In this document: positions 54,418 through 63,672 of the stretch, piece by piece
Numbering within the stretch: the first letter of the stretch is position 1
Layout of the letters: every line of letters starts with the position of its first letter
Source: Arthrobacter sp. ISL-65
Lineage (GTDB): Bacteria; Actinomycetota; Actinomycetes; Actinomycetales; Micrococcaceae
Direction: 5' to 3'
NCBI RefSeq assembly: GCF_018613795.1
Contig: NZ_JAGGPN010000020.1
Location: forward strand, 333,289 to 397,288
DNA: 64,000 bases
Position numbers and translations under genes: made by a program
The notes under the pieces: model-generated
What the model was told of the DNA's origin: nothing
Seen by the model: only the letters and a program-made list of their open reading frames with translations
Databases searched by the model: none

Positions 54418-54436
54418 TGTTCGAACTGTTTGTTCG
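54418..54436 (+). promoter_or_regulatory. Second LexA-like palindrome upstream of the LysM gene
   Basis: TTCGAAC-TGTTT-GTTCGAA has perfect half-sites, but a 5-base spacer instead of 4, so LexA binding is uncertain. Confidence 0.5.
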
Positions 54437-54476
54437 AACGCGAGGCAGTACAACTTGGTCCAGGAGGGCTCACGCC

Positions 54477-54845
54477 ATGTCAGCTTCAACAGCAGCATCA
54501 ACTTCAACGCCACTGTCGCGGCCCGGCAAGCCGCCGCGCCTTCGCCTTACCCGCCGGGGCCGGATTGTCCTGATCGGCCTGCCGCTTGTTCTGCTTGCCG
54601 CCGTGGTCCTGTCCCTTGCCGGGCTCCTGAACTCCCCGGCCAAGGCTGCAGACAATGCCAGTGGCCTGACGGTCACGCCCACCGTTTCGGTCACGGTGCA
54701 GCCCGGCGAGTCACTGTGGGCCATCGCAGGGCAAGTCGACCCGGACCGCGATCCCCGGGACGTGATTGCGGACATCGTCCTGCTCAACGACCTTCAGGCC
54801 GGGAGGGTCATGCCCGGCCAGCAGCTGTTTGTGCCGAATAAGTAG
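54477..54845 (+). CDS. LysM-domain membrane protein, candidate SOS division inhibitor
   Basis: 122 residues, ATG after AGGAGGG. A basic Ser/Thr-rich N-terminus, one transmembrane segment (~28-50) and a LysM domain (~71-120: VQPGESLWAIAGQ ... LNDLQAGRVMPGQQLFVP) that should bind peptidoglycan outside. It is divergent from lexA with LexA boxes between. Known equivalents in this position are YneA (Bacillus), DivS (Corynebacterium) and Rv2719c (M. tuberculosis), SOS-induced cell-division suppressors. Orthology is inferred from position and architecture. Confidence 0.85.
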   Translation: MSASTAASTSTPLSRPGKPPRLRLTRRGRIVLIGLPLVLLAAVVLSLAGLLNSPAKAADNASGLTVTPTVSVTVQPGESLWAIAGQVDPDRDPRDVIADIVLLNDLQAGRVMPGQQLFVPNK

Positions 54846-54921
54846 GGGCGGTGCGCGGTTCCCCGAGTGCCGGAACCGTCACAGTTTCCGGCCAGCCCTC
54901 CAGGTTACTTAAACTGTTGAG

Positions 54922-56040
54922 GTGACTGACCAGCTTGAGCGACTGAACCGACTGCCCCTTCGGACCAACCTGAGGGGGCTGTCCCCCTATGGCGCCCCGC
55001 AGCTTGATGTTCCGATCCTGCTCAACGTCAACGAGAACACGCATGGCGTGCCTGCCGACGTGCGGGCGGCCATCACCGCGGCCGTAACCGAGGCCGCCGC
55101 CGGACTCAACCGGTATCCCGACCGCGAATTCACCGAGCTCCGGGAAGCCTTGGCCGAATATTTGGGCCACGGCCTCAGCGCGGACAACCTCTGGGCGGCC
55201 AACGGCTCCAACGAGGTCCTCCAGCAGATTCTCCAGGCCTTTGGCGGCCCGGGCCGGTCGCTCCTGAGCTTCCCGCCGACCTACTCCATGTACCCGCTCC
55301 TCGCCAGCGGCACGGACACCGCCTACATCGCCGGCAAGCGTGCCGACGACTACGGCCTCAGCGCCGAGTCCGCCGCGAGCCAGGTGCGCGAACTCCAACC
55401 CAACATCGTCTTCCTGTGCTCGCCCAACAACCCCACCGGCACCGGCCTGGGCCTGGATGTGGTGGAAGCCGTCTACGAGGCCGGGGAAGCCAGTCAGGCG
55501 GTGGTGGTCGTGGACGAGGCCTACCACGAGTTCGCACACGACGGCACGCCAAGCGCCCTCACCCTGCTGCCCGGCCGGGAGCGGCTCATCGTATCCCGGA
55601 CCATGAGCAAGGCGTTCGCTCTTGCCGGCGCCCGCCTCGGCTACATGGCCGCGGCCCCGGAGGTGACAGACGCCCTCCGGCTGGTGCGCCTGCCCTACCA
55701 CCTGTCGGCCGTCACGCAGGCAACCGCCCTCGCGGCGCTGCAGCACCGCGAGGCGCTCATGGCCGATGTCCAGGACATCAAGCGGCAGCGCGACCGGATT
55801 GTCGCGGAACTGACGCGGATGGGGCTGCGGCCCGCGGCGTCCGACTCCAACTACGTCTTCTTCGGCGGGCTGGAGAACCCCCATGAGGTCTGGCAGGGGT
55901 TGCTCGACGCAGGGGTGCTCGTCCGCGACGTCGGCATCGCCGGCCACCTGAGGGTCACAGCCGGTACTGAGACGGAAACCACAGCCTTCCTCGAAGCGCT
56001 GGAAACCATCCTGGCCCGGCAGACCGCACTTCCGGCCTAA
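54922..56040 (+). CDS. hisC: Histidinol-phosphate aminotransferase
   Basis: 372 residues, GTG start 6 bases after TAAACT (54910-54915), so probably leaderless. It transaminates imidazole acetol-phosphate with glutamate. Motifs: [43 protein letters not shown] and [17 protein letters not shown] with the PLP lysine. First gene of a hisC-hisB-hisH-priA run; hisD is not in the window. Confidence 0.95.
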   Translation: MTDQLERLNRLPLRTNLRGLSPYGAPQLDVPILLNVNENTHGVPADVRAAITAAVTEAAAGLNRYPDREFTELREALAEYLGHGLSADNLWAANGSNEVLQQILQAFGGPGRSLLSFPPTYSMYPLLASGTDTAYIAGKRADDYGLSAESAASQVRELQPNIVFLCSPNNPTGTGLGLDVVEAVYEAGEASQAVVVVDEAYHEFAHDGTPSALTLLPGRERLIVSRTMSKAFALAGARLGYMAAAPEVTDALRLVRLPYHLSAVTQATALAALQHREALMADVQDIKRQRDRIVAELTRMGLRPAASDSNYVFFGGLENPHEVWQGLLDAGVLVRDVGIAGHLRVTAGTETETTAFLEALETILARQTALPA

Positions 56041-56099
56041 ACTTGGATATGGACCAGGTCAGGTCCGCCCCCATCCTTCGTCAAAGGACATCTATCACC

Positions 56100-56726
56100 A
56101 TGAGCGACACCGGAATCAAGGCTGCCGAGGCACGGACTGCACGCATGGAGCGCACCACCAGCGAATCTTCCGTGCTGGTGGAGATCAACCTCGACGGCAC
56201 CGGAGTGTCGGACATCAGCACGTCGGTCCCGTTCTACGACCACATGCTGACGGCGCTGTGCAAGCACTCACTCATCGACATGACCGTCAAGGCAACGGGC
56301 GACACCCACATTGACGTCCACCACACCGTCGAGGATGTTGCCATCACGTTCGGCGAGGTGCTGCGCACGGCTCTGGGCAACAAGGCGGGCATCCGCCGCT
56401 TCGGCGAGGCCACCGTGCCCCTGGACGAGGCCCTCGCGCACGCCGTCGTTGACGTCTCCGGCCGGCCATACCTGGTGCACGGCGGCGAGCCCGCCGGGCA
56501 GGAGTACCACCTGATCGGCGGCCACTTCACGGGATCGCTGACGCGCCACGTCTTCGAGGCCATTACGCTGCACGCCGGCATCTGCCTGCACATGAACGTT
56601 ATCGCCGGCCGCGACCCGCACCACATTGTGGAAGCCCAGTTCAAGGCCTTCGCCAGGGCCCTCCGCGCAGCCGTCGAGCCGGATCCCCGCGTCGAAGGCA
56701 TTCCGTCCACCAAGGGAGCACTGTGA
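56100..56726 (+). CDS. hisB: Imidazoleglycerol-phosphate dehydratase
   Basis: 208 residues, ATG after AAAGGAC. It dehydrates imidazole glycerol phosphate. The manganese-site motifs are [26 protein letters not shown] and [18 protein letters not shown]. Monofunctional, without the phosphatase domain. A -10-like TAAACT overlaps the hisC stop (56038-56043), so a second promoter is possible. Overlaps hisH by 4 bases. Confidence 0.95.
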   Translation: MSDTGIKAAEARTARMERTTSESSVLVEINLDGTGVSDISTSVPFYDHMLTALCKHSLIDMTVKATGDTHIDVHHTVEDVAITFGEVLRTALGNKAGIRRFGEATVPLDEALAHAVVDVSGRPYLVHGGEPAGQEYHLIGGHFTGSLTRHVFEAITLHAGICLHMNVIAGRDPHHIVEAQFKAFARALRAAVEPDPRVEGIPSTKGAL

Positions 56727-57460
56727 CCGGCAAAGTTCTGCGCGAGGGCGCGATCCTCGATCCGTCGGCCACGCTGAAGCCGGCATCCCCGGAGGGCAAG
56801 CCCACCGTCACCGTCCTGGACTACGGCTCCGGCAACGTCCGTTCTGCCGTACGCGCCCTGGAACGTGCCGGTGCGGAGGTCATCCTGAGCTCCAAACCGG
56901 AGGACGTGCTGAACGCCGACGGGCTGGTTGTGCCCGGCGTCGGCGCCTTCGAAACGGTCATGCGCGAGCTTAAGGCCGTGGATGGAATCCGGATGATCGG
57001 ACGCCGCGTTGCCGGTGGCCGTCCGGTCCTCGGTATCTGCGTCGGCCTCCAGGTGCTCTTTGAGGCCGGCGTCGAACACGGAACCGAAGCCGAAGGCATG
57101 GGGGAATGGCCCGGCAAGGTGGAACTCCTGCCGGCCGAAGTGGTCCCGCACATGGGCTGGAACACCGTCAAGGTCCCGGAAGGCTCCAGGCTTTTCGACG
57201 GCGTCGAAGATGAGCGCTTCTACTTCGTGCACTCCTACGGTGTCCAGAGCTGGGACTTCGATGTGATCCAGCCCCGGATGGCGCCGCCCCTGGTTACGTG
57301 GTCCGAGCACGGCGGCCCCTTCATCGCCGCCGTGGAGAACGGCCCGCTCTGCGCCACCCAGTTCCACCCGGAAAAGTCCGGTGACGCTGGCGCGCGGCTC
57401 CTGAAGAACTGGGTCGACGGGCTCCGTGGGCCGCATTCCCGGCAGGCAGCGGACGCCTAG
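56723..57460 (+). CDS. hisH: Imidazole glycerol phosphate synthase subunit HisH
   Basis: 245 residues, GTG start overlapping hisB. The glutaminase of the HisHF synthase: nucleophile Cys in [11 protein letters not shown], oxyanion region and His/Glu in TQFHPEKSG. An N-terminal extension of ~30 residues ([20 protein letters not shown]) precedes [13 protein letters not shown], the usual start. No internal start with a ribosome-binding site is evident. hisF is not in this window. Confidence 0.93.
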   Translation: MTGKVLREGAILDPSATLKPASPEGKPTVTVLDYGSGNVRSAVRALERAGAEVILSSKPEDVLNADGLVVPGVGAFETVMRELKAVDGIRMIGRRVAGGRPVLGICVGLQVLFEAGVEHGTEAEGMGEWPGKVELLPAEVVPHMGWNTVKVPEGSRLFDGVEDERFYFVHSYGVQSWDFDVIQPRMAPPLVTWSEHGGPFIAAVENGPLCATQFHPEKSGDAGARLLKNWVDGLRGPHSRQAADA

Positions 57461-57619
57461 ATGTGGTCAATCCTCCTGATGGGACTGGCCGGTCTCCTGG
57501 TGGGCGGCGGCCTGTCCTTCAGGCAGCAGCGCAAGCCGCTCTGGATCCAGATCGGTTTCTACGTGCTGGCCGCCATGTCGCTGCTGGCCGCCTACCTGCT
57601 GACGCTCCCCGGCAACTAA
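57461..57619 (+). CDS. Small two-helix membrane protein in the his cluster
   Basis: 52 residues, starting at the base after the hisH stop. Two hydrophobic segments (SILLMGLAGLLVGGGLSF and IGFYVLAAMSLLAAYLL) around a basic loop (RQQRKPLW). Hypothetical; found here by reading between hisH and priA. Probably cotranscribed with them. Function unknown. Confidence 0.65.
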   Translation: MWSILLMGLAGLLVGGGLSFRQQRKPLWIQIGFYVLAAMSLLAAYLLTLPGN

Positions 57620-57694
57620 CCAACTAACCCGCCGTGTGCGCCGCAGAAGTCGCCGCGCACGGGAACCAGCGCCTATAAGAACTGAGGACCCCTG

Positions 57695-58441
57695 ATGACC
57701 AGCCAAAACGAGCTGCCGGTACTTGAACTGCTTCCCGCCGTCGACGTCGTGAACGGCCAGGCCGTCCGCCTGGTCCAGGGCGAGGCCGGCAGCGAAACAA
57801 GCTACGGAACGCCTCTGGAGGCGGCGCTCAACTGGCAGCAGCAGGGCGCGGAATGGGTCCATCTGGTGGATCTGGACGCTGCCTTCGGACGCGGCTCAAA
57901 CGCGGACCTGCTGCGCGAAGTGGTGGGCCGGCTGGACATCAAGGTCGAGCTCTCCGGCGGCCTTCGGGACGATGAATCGCTGGAGAAGGCGCTGGACCTG
58001 GGCGTCGCCCGGGTAAACCTCGGCACCGCCGCCCTGGAGAACCCGGAATGGACCGCGCGGGCCATCGACCGCTTCGGTGACCGGATCGCCGTCGGCCTGG
58101 ACGTCCGGGGAACCACGTTGGCCGGCCGCGGCTGGACCAAGGAAGGCGGGGACCTGTGGGACGTGCTGGGCCGCCTCGAAGAGGCCGGCTGCGCACGATA
58201 CGTTGTCACCGACGTGACCAAGGACGGCACGCTGCAGGGGCCGAACGTCGAACTGCTGCGGCAGATGGTGGAGAAAACCGGCAAGCCCGTGGTGGCCTCC
58301 GGCGGCATTTCCAGCCTTGATGACCTGAAGGTCCTGCGCTCCCTGGTGCCGCTCGGTGTCGAAGGTGCCATCGTCGGCAAGGCCCTGTACGCCGGCGCCT
58401 TCACCCTGCCCGAGGCCCTCGACGTCGCCGGACGCCGCTAG
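57695..58441 (+). CDS. priA: Bifunctional phosphoribosyl isomerase PriA (HisA/TrpF)
   Basis: 248 residues, ATG after GAGGA. A (beta/alpha)8 barrel that in actinobacteria isomerises both ProFAR (histidine) and PRA (tryptophan). [21 protein letters not shown] has the N-terminal catalytic Asp, [14 protein letters not shown] the second, and [12 protein letters not shown] binds phosphate. The dual role is known for actinobacterial homologues; no separate trpF is seen in the window. Confidence 0.93.
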   Translation: MTSQNELPVLELLPAVDVVNGQAVRLVQGEAGSETSYGTPLEAALNWQQQGAEWVHLVDLDAAFGRGSNADLLREVVGRLDIKVELSGGLRDDESLEKALDLGVARVNLGTAALENPEWTARAIDRFGDRIAVGLDVRGTTLAGRGWTKEGGDLWDVLGRLEEAGCARYVVTDVTKDGTLQGPNVELLRQMVEKTGKPVVASGGISSLDDLKVLRSLVPLGVEGAIVGKALYAGAFTLPEALDVAGRR

Positions 58442-58450
58442 GACGCCGCC

Positions 58451-59362
58451 GTGACCGAGCACCAGCGCAACTCCGCGGATGGCCGCGGACAGGCAGCGGA
58501 CCTGCCCCCGGCACGCCGGCTGCCCGGTCACATCGAGTCAGCCCTCGCCGGAGCAGGTGGCGCCGGCGATTCCGCGGGACAGCCCTGGGCCGGGCGGAGC
58601 CTGGCCGGCGATGACGCCAAAATCCACAACTTCGAGGACGACGACGGCGCGGCCGACGCCGGCTACCTCACCGCAGTCTCTGCACTTGTTGCGGGCGACG
58701 GCGACGAGGCTGCGGTGGTTGCCTCGCTGGCCAGTGCCCGTGTGTTTGTCCCCGTTGTGGCACAGCTAGCGGAGGAAGCCGAGGGCGCGCACGGCGTGCA
58801 CGCCGACAAGCAGGCGGACATGGCGCTGGTGACGCTCAAGGCTCCCGACGGCCGCCTCGCCATGCCGGTGTTCACTTCGGCGGAAGCCCTGGCGGCGTGG
58901 CACCCGGAGGCGCGGCCGGTGGCCGTGTACGCCGCTCGGGCCGCCCTGTCCGCCGTCGCCGAGGGGGCCGAGTTGCTGGTGGTGGACCCCGGTTCGGAAG
59001 TGACCTTCGTGGTCCGGCGCCCCGGCGTCTGGGCCCTCGCGCAGCAGCGGCAGTGGGTGCCGGCCTACCTGGACGCCGAGCTGGCCGCGGTGCTGCGTGC
59101 CGGAACGGAAAGCAAACCCGCAGTCCGCGGACTCGAGGTCCTTCCCGGCGGGGGAGTGGCCACTGCCACTGCTTCGGGCAGCCGCGTGGATGGCGGCGGC
59201 GCCGGACCGGAACTGCGGGTGGTGCTCTACCTGGAGGACGGACTTGATGCGGCCGCGGTCCAGGCCCTCGTTGCCGGCCTCCAGAGCGAGTGGAGCCGGA
59301 ATGTATTGTTTGGTGAGCGCGTTGATTCGATCGAAGTCAAGCTAAGGCGCGCCGCGCAGTAG
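58451..59362 (+). CDS. SseB-family protein
   Basis: 303 residues, GTG start 9 bases after priA. The middle section (MALVTLKAPDGRLAMPVFTS, then AEALAAWHPEARPVAVYA) matches the SseB N-terminal domain, and GAELLVVDPGSEVTFVVRR continues it. The first 70 residues are Ala/Gly-rich. The C-terminal ~90 residues (VVLYLEDGLDAAAVQALVAG) resemble the SseB C-terminal part. SseB is a chaperone-like or enhancer protein with no settled function in actinobacteria. Often encoded near priA. Confidence 0.83.
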   Translation: MTEHQRNSADGRGQAADLPPARRLPGHIESALAGAGGAGDSAGQPWAGRSLAGDDAKIHNFEDDDGAADAGYLTAVSALVAGDGDEAAVVASLASARVFVPVVAQLAEEAEGAHGVHADKQADMALVTLKAPDGRLAMPVFTSAEALAAWHPEARPVAVYAARAALSAVAEGAELLVVDPGSEVTFVVRRPGVWALAQQRQWVPAYLDAELAAVLRAGTESKPAVRGLEVLPGGGVATATASGSRVDGGGAGPELRVVLYLEDGLDAAAVQALVAGLQSEWSRNVLFGERVDSIEVKLRRAAQ

Positions 59363-59421
59363 CCGCCGGCCCGGTGGGGTCCGTTCCGGCGCTGTCCGGC
59401 GGCGGAACTGAGGACCCACCT

Positions 59422-60720
59422 GTGAATTTCAGCCTGTACCGGGAGCTGCTGGCCGTCCGGCCCATCCGCCGGCTTCTGGCGGTCGGCATGATTGCCCGCA
59501 TTCCCCATTCGGCGGCGGGCGTCCTGCTGACCCTGCACATCGTCCTGGCCCTCGGCGAGGGCTATGCGGCTGCGGGTACGGCAGCGGCCGTGATGACCAT
59601 TGGCATCGCGCTCGGCGCACCCTGGCGTGGCCGCCGGGTGGATACGGCGGGCCTTCGGACGGCGCTGATACCTTCGGTGATTTCGGAAACGGTCATCTGG
59701 TCCATCGTGCCGCACGTCTCCTACCAGTGGCTGCTGCCGCTCGTGTTCGTCGGCGGCCTCCTGACGCTTCCCATCTTCAGTGTGGTGCGGCAGTCTTTGG
59801 GAGTCCTGGCGGACGGCGACCAGCGCAGGACCGCCTTCGCGCTGGACGCAGTCAGCACCGAGATGGTGTTTATGATCGGCCCGGCCGCGGGTGCCGTGGT
59901 GGCCACGAGCGGCAATTCCGTGCTGGGGCTGACCGCCGTCGGCGTCTCGACATCGCTGGCCGGACTCTTCCTCATGTGGTTCAACCCGCCCACCCGCAGT
60001 GCTGTCCGCAGCGAATCCTGTGAGGCGGACGAGCAGGTTGCCGCAGAGGTAGCCGTTGTGGCCGCCGCCCCCGCACACCTGCAGGAGGCTGCCGCGGAGC
60101 TCGGTCCGGCGGCTGCGGGCAGCAGGCGGCGGGCAGTCCTGAGGCGCAGGGTGGCCCACAGCTTCGGCTGGTTCACCGCTGCCGTGGCCGCGGTGTTCGC
60201 CGTCGCCGGCGGCGCCGGCATGGTGCTCAGCGGCACTGATGTGGGAATCGTGGCTGCGCTGGAGACAGGCGGCCGCCAGGGCGAGATCGGCGTGGTGTTC
60301 CTCTTCTGGTGCGCCGCGTCGGTGGTCGGCGGCCTGGTCTACGGGGCCATGCACCGGCCCGTTTCACCGATCCTCCTGCTGCTGGGAATGGCTGCCCTGA
60401 CCATTCCCATGGGGTTTGCCACCGACACACTGACCCTCAGCTTGCTGTCGCTGCTGCCGGGGCTCCTCTGCGCGCCGGTGCTTTCGGCGGCATCCGAGAA
60501 GGTGGCTGAACTGGTTGACGAGGCCAGGCGGGGGGAGGCCATGGGCTGGTACGGGTCCGCGTTGACCGCCGGCGTGGCACTGGGGGCTCCGCTGGCCGGA
60601 CTCTTCATCGACAGCATTGGCGCGGCGGGAGGCTTTGTGTCCGTCGGGGTGGCAGGGGTGCTGCTCTGCGTCGTGGGGCTTGTCCTGCAGCAGCGGCGCC
60701 GCCGCGCCGCCGCATCCTGA
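59422..60720 (+). CDS. MFS transporter
   Basis: 432 residues from the GTG at 59422 (a GTG at 59374 would add 16 residues of weak sequence). About twelve hydrophobic segments; the loop APWRGRRVDTAGLRTALI is the MFS motif between helices 2 and 3. A cytoplasmic loop at ~residues 196-255, Glu/Ala/Arg-rich, divides the halves. Similar proteins are drug or sugar exporters; the substrate is unknown. Probably in one transcript with the SseB gene. Confidence 0.85.
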   Translation: MNFSLYRELLAVRPIRRLLAVGMIARIPHSAAGVLLTLHIVLALGEGYAAAGTAAAVMTIGIALGAPWRGRRVDTAGLRTALIPSVISETVIWSIVPHVSYQWLLPLVFVGGLLTLPIFSVVRQSLGVLADGDQRRTAFALDAVSTEMVFMIGPAAGAVVATSGNSVLGLTAVGVSTSLAGLFLMWFNPPTRSAVRSESCEADEQVAAEVAVVAAAPAHLQEAAAELGPAAAGSRRRAVLRRRVAHSFGWFTAAVAAVFAVAGGAGMVLSGTDVGIVAALETGGRQGEIGVVFLFWCAASVVGGLVYGAMHRPVSPILLLLGMAALTIPMGFATDTLTLSLLSLLPGLLCAPVLSAASEKVAELVDEARRGEAMGWYGSALTAGVALGAPLAGLFIDSIGAAGGFVSVGVAGVLLCVVGLVLQQRRRRAAAS

Positions 60721-60791
60721 CGGTCTCCGGTTTCGTTGGGAAGAGGTGGGTGGGGGAGCGCTTCCGGAGCTAGTGCCCCCAGAAGACAAAA

Positions 60792-60829
60792 ACGGCGGCG
60801 GCCGGCCCCGAGGAGCCGGCCGCCGCCGT
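60792..60829. terminator. Strong stem-loop between the MFS and DUF1844 genes
   Basis: ACGGCGGCGGCCGGC (60792-60806) pairs perfectly with 60815-60829 around an 8-base loop, between convergent genes. An A-rich 5' flank (AAAAA) would give a U-tract in the leftward transcript. Confidence 0.8.
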
Positions 60830-60842
60830 CGTAATTCAATCT

Positions 60843-61229
60843 TTAGTTCACTGCACCGGTGAACTTCTCACCGGGACCCTTGCCCGGGGGATCCGGAATG
60901 ATGGACTCTTCGCGGAAGGCGAGCTGCAGTGACCGCAGGCCATCGCGCAACGGCCCGGCATGCTGCGAACCGATTTCCGGGGCGGCCGCCGTCACCAGGC
61001 CGGCGAGGGCGGTGATGAGCTTGCGGGCCTCGTCCAAGTCCTTCAGCTCAGCGGCGTTCTCCTCCGCGGCCAGGCCGAGCTTTACGGCGGAGGCACTCAT
61101 GAGGTGTACGGCGGCCGTGGTGATGACCTCGATCGCAGGAACTTCGGAGATATCGCGGGTTTGCTGCGTGACGTCATCCCCGGCGCCGGGCGCCTGGTAG
61201 ACGTGTGAATTGCTGTCTGGAGTGCTCAT
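60843..61229 (-). CDS. DUF1844 protein
   Basis: 128 residues. The core (DISEVPAIEVITTAAVHLMS, then KLGLAAEENAAELKDLDEAR and KLITALAGL) matches DUF1844, a short helical family typically encoded upstream of infC in actinobacteria. Function unknown. Its 5' end is divergent from the infC leader. Confidence 0.88.
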   Translation of the reverse strand: MSTPDSNSHVYQAPGAGDDVTQQTRDISEVPAIEVITTAAVHLMSASAVKLGLAAEENAAELKDLDEARKLITALAGLVTAAAPEIGSQHAGPLRDGLRSLQLAFREESIIPDPPGKGPGEKFTGAVN

Positions 61230-61239
61230 ACTGGTAAGC

Positions 61240-61569
61240 TTGTCACAGACCGACTGGATGTCGTTATTTTGCCGTGGATGAGACCCACTGCCGCGAATGT
61301 GCGGTAAGCGGGCATCTTTATGTAGAATTGATATTCAGTTTGCAAGCGGAGTTCTCTCCCACCCGCGTCAGCCGTTTTCCCGGAAGATTTTAGGGAAGCA
61401 AGGTTGCCGGGTAACGGTCGGGCGGTTCACCGGGCAGGAGCCTGGGGAAGTGCGTGCAGTCCCTCGCGGGATATGCACATCCGATCTTTGAGGCCTTCGA
61501 TTGCTCCGGCAATTGGGGGCCTTCTCTATTTTGCCGGTGGAACCCCATCACGAACACAGGAGCTTTAAC
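61240..61569 (+). other. infC leader region with hairpins
   Basis: About 330 bases without a credible gene. Two clear folds: GTGCA..TCCC with GGGA..TGCAC near 61455-61481, and CCGGCAA/TTGCCGG at 61506-61537, the latter ending 20 bases before the infC ribosome-binding site (AGGAG, 61558-61562). A -10-like TAGAAT is at 61323-61328. It may be a target for IF3 or L20 autogenous control, as known in other bacteria; the fold is not matched to a named motif. Confidence 0.45.
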
Positions 61570-62733
61570 ATTAGCGAGCCAAGAATCAATGAGCGTATCC
61601 GCGTCCCTGAGGTGCGGCTGGTCGGCCCTGCCGGCGAACAGGTAGGAATCGTCCGTATTGAGGATGCCCTGCGTCTGGCTGCCGAGTCCGACCTGGATCT
61701 CGTTGAAGTTGCACCGCAGGCCAAGCCTCCGGTGTGCAAGCTGATGGACTTCGGCAAGTACAAGTACGAAGCCGCGGTAAAGGCCCGTGAGGCCCGGAAG
61801 AACCAGACCAACACGGTTCTGAAGGAAATCCGGTTCCGCCTGAAGATTGACACCCATGACTACGAGACCAAGCGCGGCCACGCCCTCCGCTTCCTCGGAG
61901 CCGGGGACAAGGTCAAGGCCATGATCCAGTTCCGTGGCCGTGAGCAGCAGCGTCCCGAAATGGGCCTGCGCCTGCTTCAGCGGTTCGCGGAAGATGTCGG
62001 TGAGGTCGGTGTGGTGGAGTCCAGCCCCCGCATCGACGGCCGCAACATGGTCATGGTCATCGGTCCGCTGAAGAACAAGGCGGAGGCCAAGGCCGAAGCG
62101 CGCCGTGCAACCCAGCGCGCTGAAGCCAAGGCCCAGAACGAAGCCAAGGCCTCAGGCCGCGTGGACACCTCCGGTGACGATCAGGCACCCCTGACACAGT
62201 CGCTTGCCGATCTTCTGCCGGAAGGCTTCCAGGTTTCCACGGAGGCCCCTGCGCAGGACGCCCCGGCAGCAGCTGAGGCAGCCGCTCCGGAAGCCGCCGT
62301 CGAAGCGCCCTCGGTTCCGGTCGAAGCAGCTCCGGCTGCCGAGGCCCCCGCCGCGGAAGCACCCAAGGCTGCCGAGGCCCCCGCCGCGGAAGCACCCAAG
62401 GTTGCGGAAGCACCCAAGGCTGCCGAGGCGCCCAAGGCTGCGGAAGCACCCAGGGCTGCCAAGGAGGCCGAGCCGAAGCGCGAGGCACCCAGGGCCGCAG
62501 CACCCAAGGCAGCCCCCGCTGCTCCCAGGGCGGCAGCCCCTGCAGCACCAAAGGCGGCAGTGCCTGCTGAGCCGAAGGCTCCCGTAGCTGAGTCGCCTGC
62601 TCCGGCAGCGCCGAAGCCTGCGGTTGCCCCGGGCCCGCCCAAGCCGGTGGCCAGGCCGGCAGCGCCGAAGCCTGTTGCACGACCCGCAGCGCCTCGGCCC
62701 ACGCCCAAGCCGGCGGGTAAGAAGACCACCTAG
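61570..62733 (+). CDS. infC: Translation initiation factor IF-3 with long C-terminal extension
   Basis: 387 residues from an ATT start at 61570, placed 7 bases after AGGAG and followed by [19 protein letters not shown], the usual IF-3 beginning. IF-3 checks initiator codon pairing and keeps subunits apart; AUU starts allow IF-3 to limit its own translation in E. coli. The N-domain and C-domain (to ~residue 180) are normal, including [19 protein letters not shown] and [12 protein letters not shown]. The remaining ~200 residues are Ala/Pro/Glu/Lys-rich repeats ([10 protein letters not shown]). First of infC-rpmI-rplT. Confidence 0.93.
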   Translation: MSEPRINERIRVPEVRLVGPAGEQVGIVRIEDALRLAAESDLDLVEVAPQAKPPVCKLMDFGKYKYEAAVKAREARKNQTNTVLKEIRFRLKIDTHDYETKRGHALRFLGAGDKVKAMIQFRGREQQRPEMGLRLLQRFAEDVGEVGVVESSPRIDGRNMVMVIGPLKNKAEAKAEARRATQRAEAKAQNEAKASGRVDTSGDDQAPLTQSLADLLPEGFQVSTEAPAQDAPAAAEAAAPEAAVEAPSVPVEAAPAAEAPAAEAPKAAEAPAAEAPKVAEAPKAAEAPKAAEAPRAAKEAEPKREAPRAAAPKAAPAAPRAAAPAAPKAAVPAEPKAPVAESPAPAAPKPAVAPGPPKPVARPAAPKPVARPAAPRPTPKPAGKKTT

Positions 62734-62851
62734 TTCGAAACTGCGGAAGGCATCGCCTTCAGGCAGTCAGCAACCAGCATGCCGCCCGCAGGGGCGGCTG
62801 CACGATAGAACTGCGGACATTGTCCGCGGATACGTAAGGAGATCGGTTCCC

Positions 62852-63046
62852 ATGCCGAAGATGAAGACCCACAGCGGTGCTAAGAAGCGCTTCAAGCTGA
62901 CCGGCAGCGGCAAGCTCCGCCGCCAGCAGGCCAACCGCCGCCACTACCTCGAGCACAAGTCCTCCAGGCTGACCCGCCGCCTCGCCGGCGACAAGATCGT
63001 CTTCAAGGGCGACGCCAAGGTCATCCGGAAGATGCTCGGCATCTAA
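62852..63046 (+). CDS. rpmI: 50S ribosomal protein L35
   Basis: 64 residues, ATG after [26 protein letters not shown] and [20 protein letters not shown] are the L35 sequence; length is typical. It lies between infC and rplT in the conserved order. Confidence 0.97.
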   Translation: MPKMKTHSGAKKRFKLTGSGKLRRQQANRRHYLEHKSSRLTRRLAGDKIVFKGDAKVIRKMLGI

Positions 63047-63163
63047 TTTCCAAGCATTCTGACTGACTGCCACCTGGCAGCGGTCAACTACCAATAAGCC
63101 TTCTCAGGCCAGCCGGTTACCGGCAGTAGTCGCTTGGGATCAGATTTTTGAAGGAGTACGCAC

Positions 63164-63619
63164 GTGGCACGTGTGAAGCGGGCGGTAAACGCCCACAAGA
63201 AGCGCCGGGTTATCCTCGAACGCGCCAAAGGTTACCGTGGACAGCGCTCACGCCTGTACCGTAAGGCCAAAGAGCAGCTGCTGCACTCGTTTGTGTACAG
63301 CTACGGGGACCGCAAGAAGAAGAAGGGCGACTTCCGCCGCCTGTGGATCCAGCGCATCAACGCTGCATCCCGCGCCAACGGCCTGACCTACAACCGCCTG
63401 ATCCAGGGCCTGAAGGCCGCTGAGGTCGAGGTTGACCGCCGCATGCTGGCCGAGCTCGCCGTTTCTGACGCCAACGCGTTCGCTGCGCTGGTCCAGGTTG
63501 CCAAAGACTCGCTGCCCGCCGACACCTCCGCTCCGGCCGCCAAGGCTGAGGCTGCACCGAAGGCCAAGGCTACCCGCGCACGCGCTGCGAAGAAGCCGGT
63601 TGCTGCAGCTGCTGAGTAA
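63164..63619 (+). CDS. rplT: 50S ribosomal protein L20
   Basis: 151 residues, GTG after GAAGGAG. L20 is needed for early 50S assembly and is a repressor of this operon in other bacteria. [20 protein letters not shown] and [20 protein letters not shown] are conserved; the usual length is ~118. The extra ~33 residues (Ala/Lys-rich, [18 protein letters not shown]) are an extension like that on IF-3. Confidence 0.96.
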   Translation: MARVKRAVNAHKKRRVILERAKGYRGQRSRLYRKAKEQLLHSFVYSYGDRKKKKGDFRRLWIQRINAASRANGLTYNRLIQGLKAAEVEVDRRMLAELAVSDANAFAALVQVAKDSLPADTSAPAAKAEAAPKAKATRARAAKKPVAAAAE

Positions 63620-63672
63620 GCAGGCAACTCCCCGTTCAAGGACCGGTGGCAACAGCCACTATGGTTTCTTAT

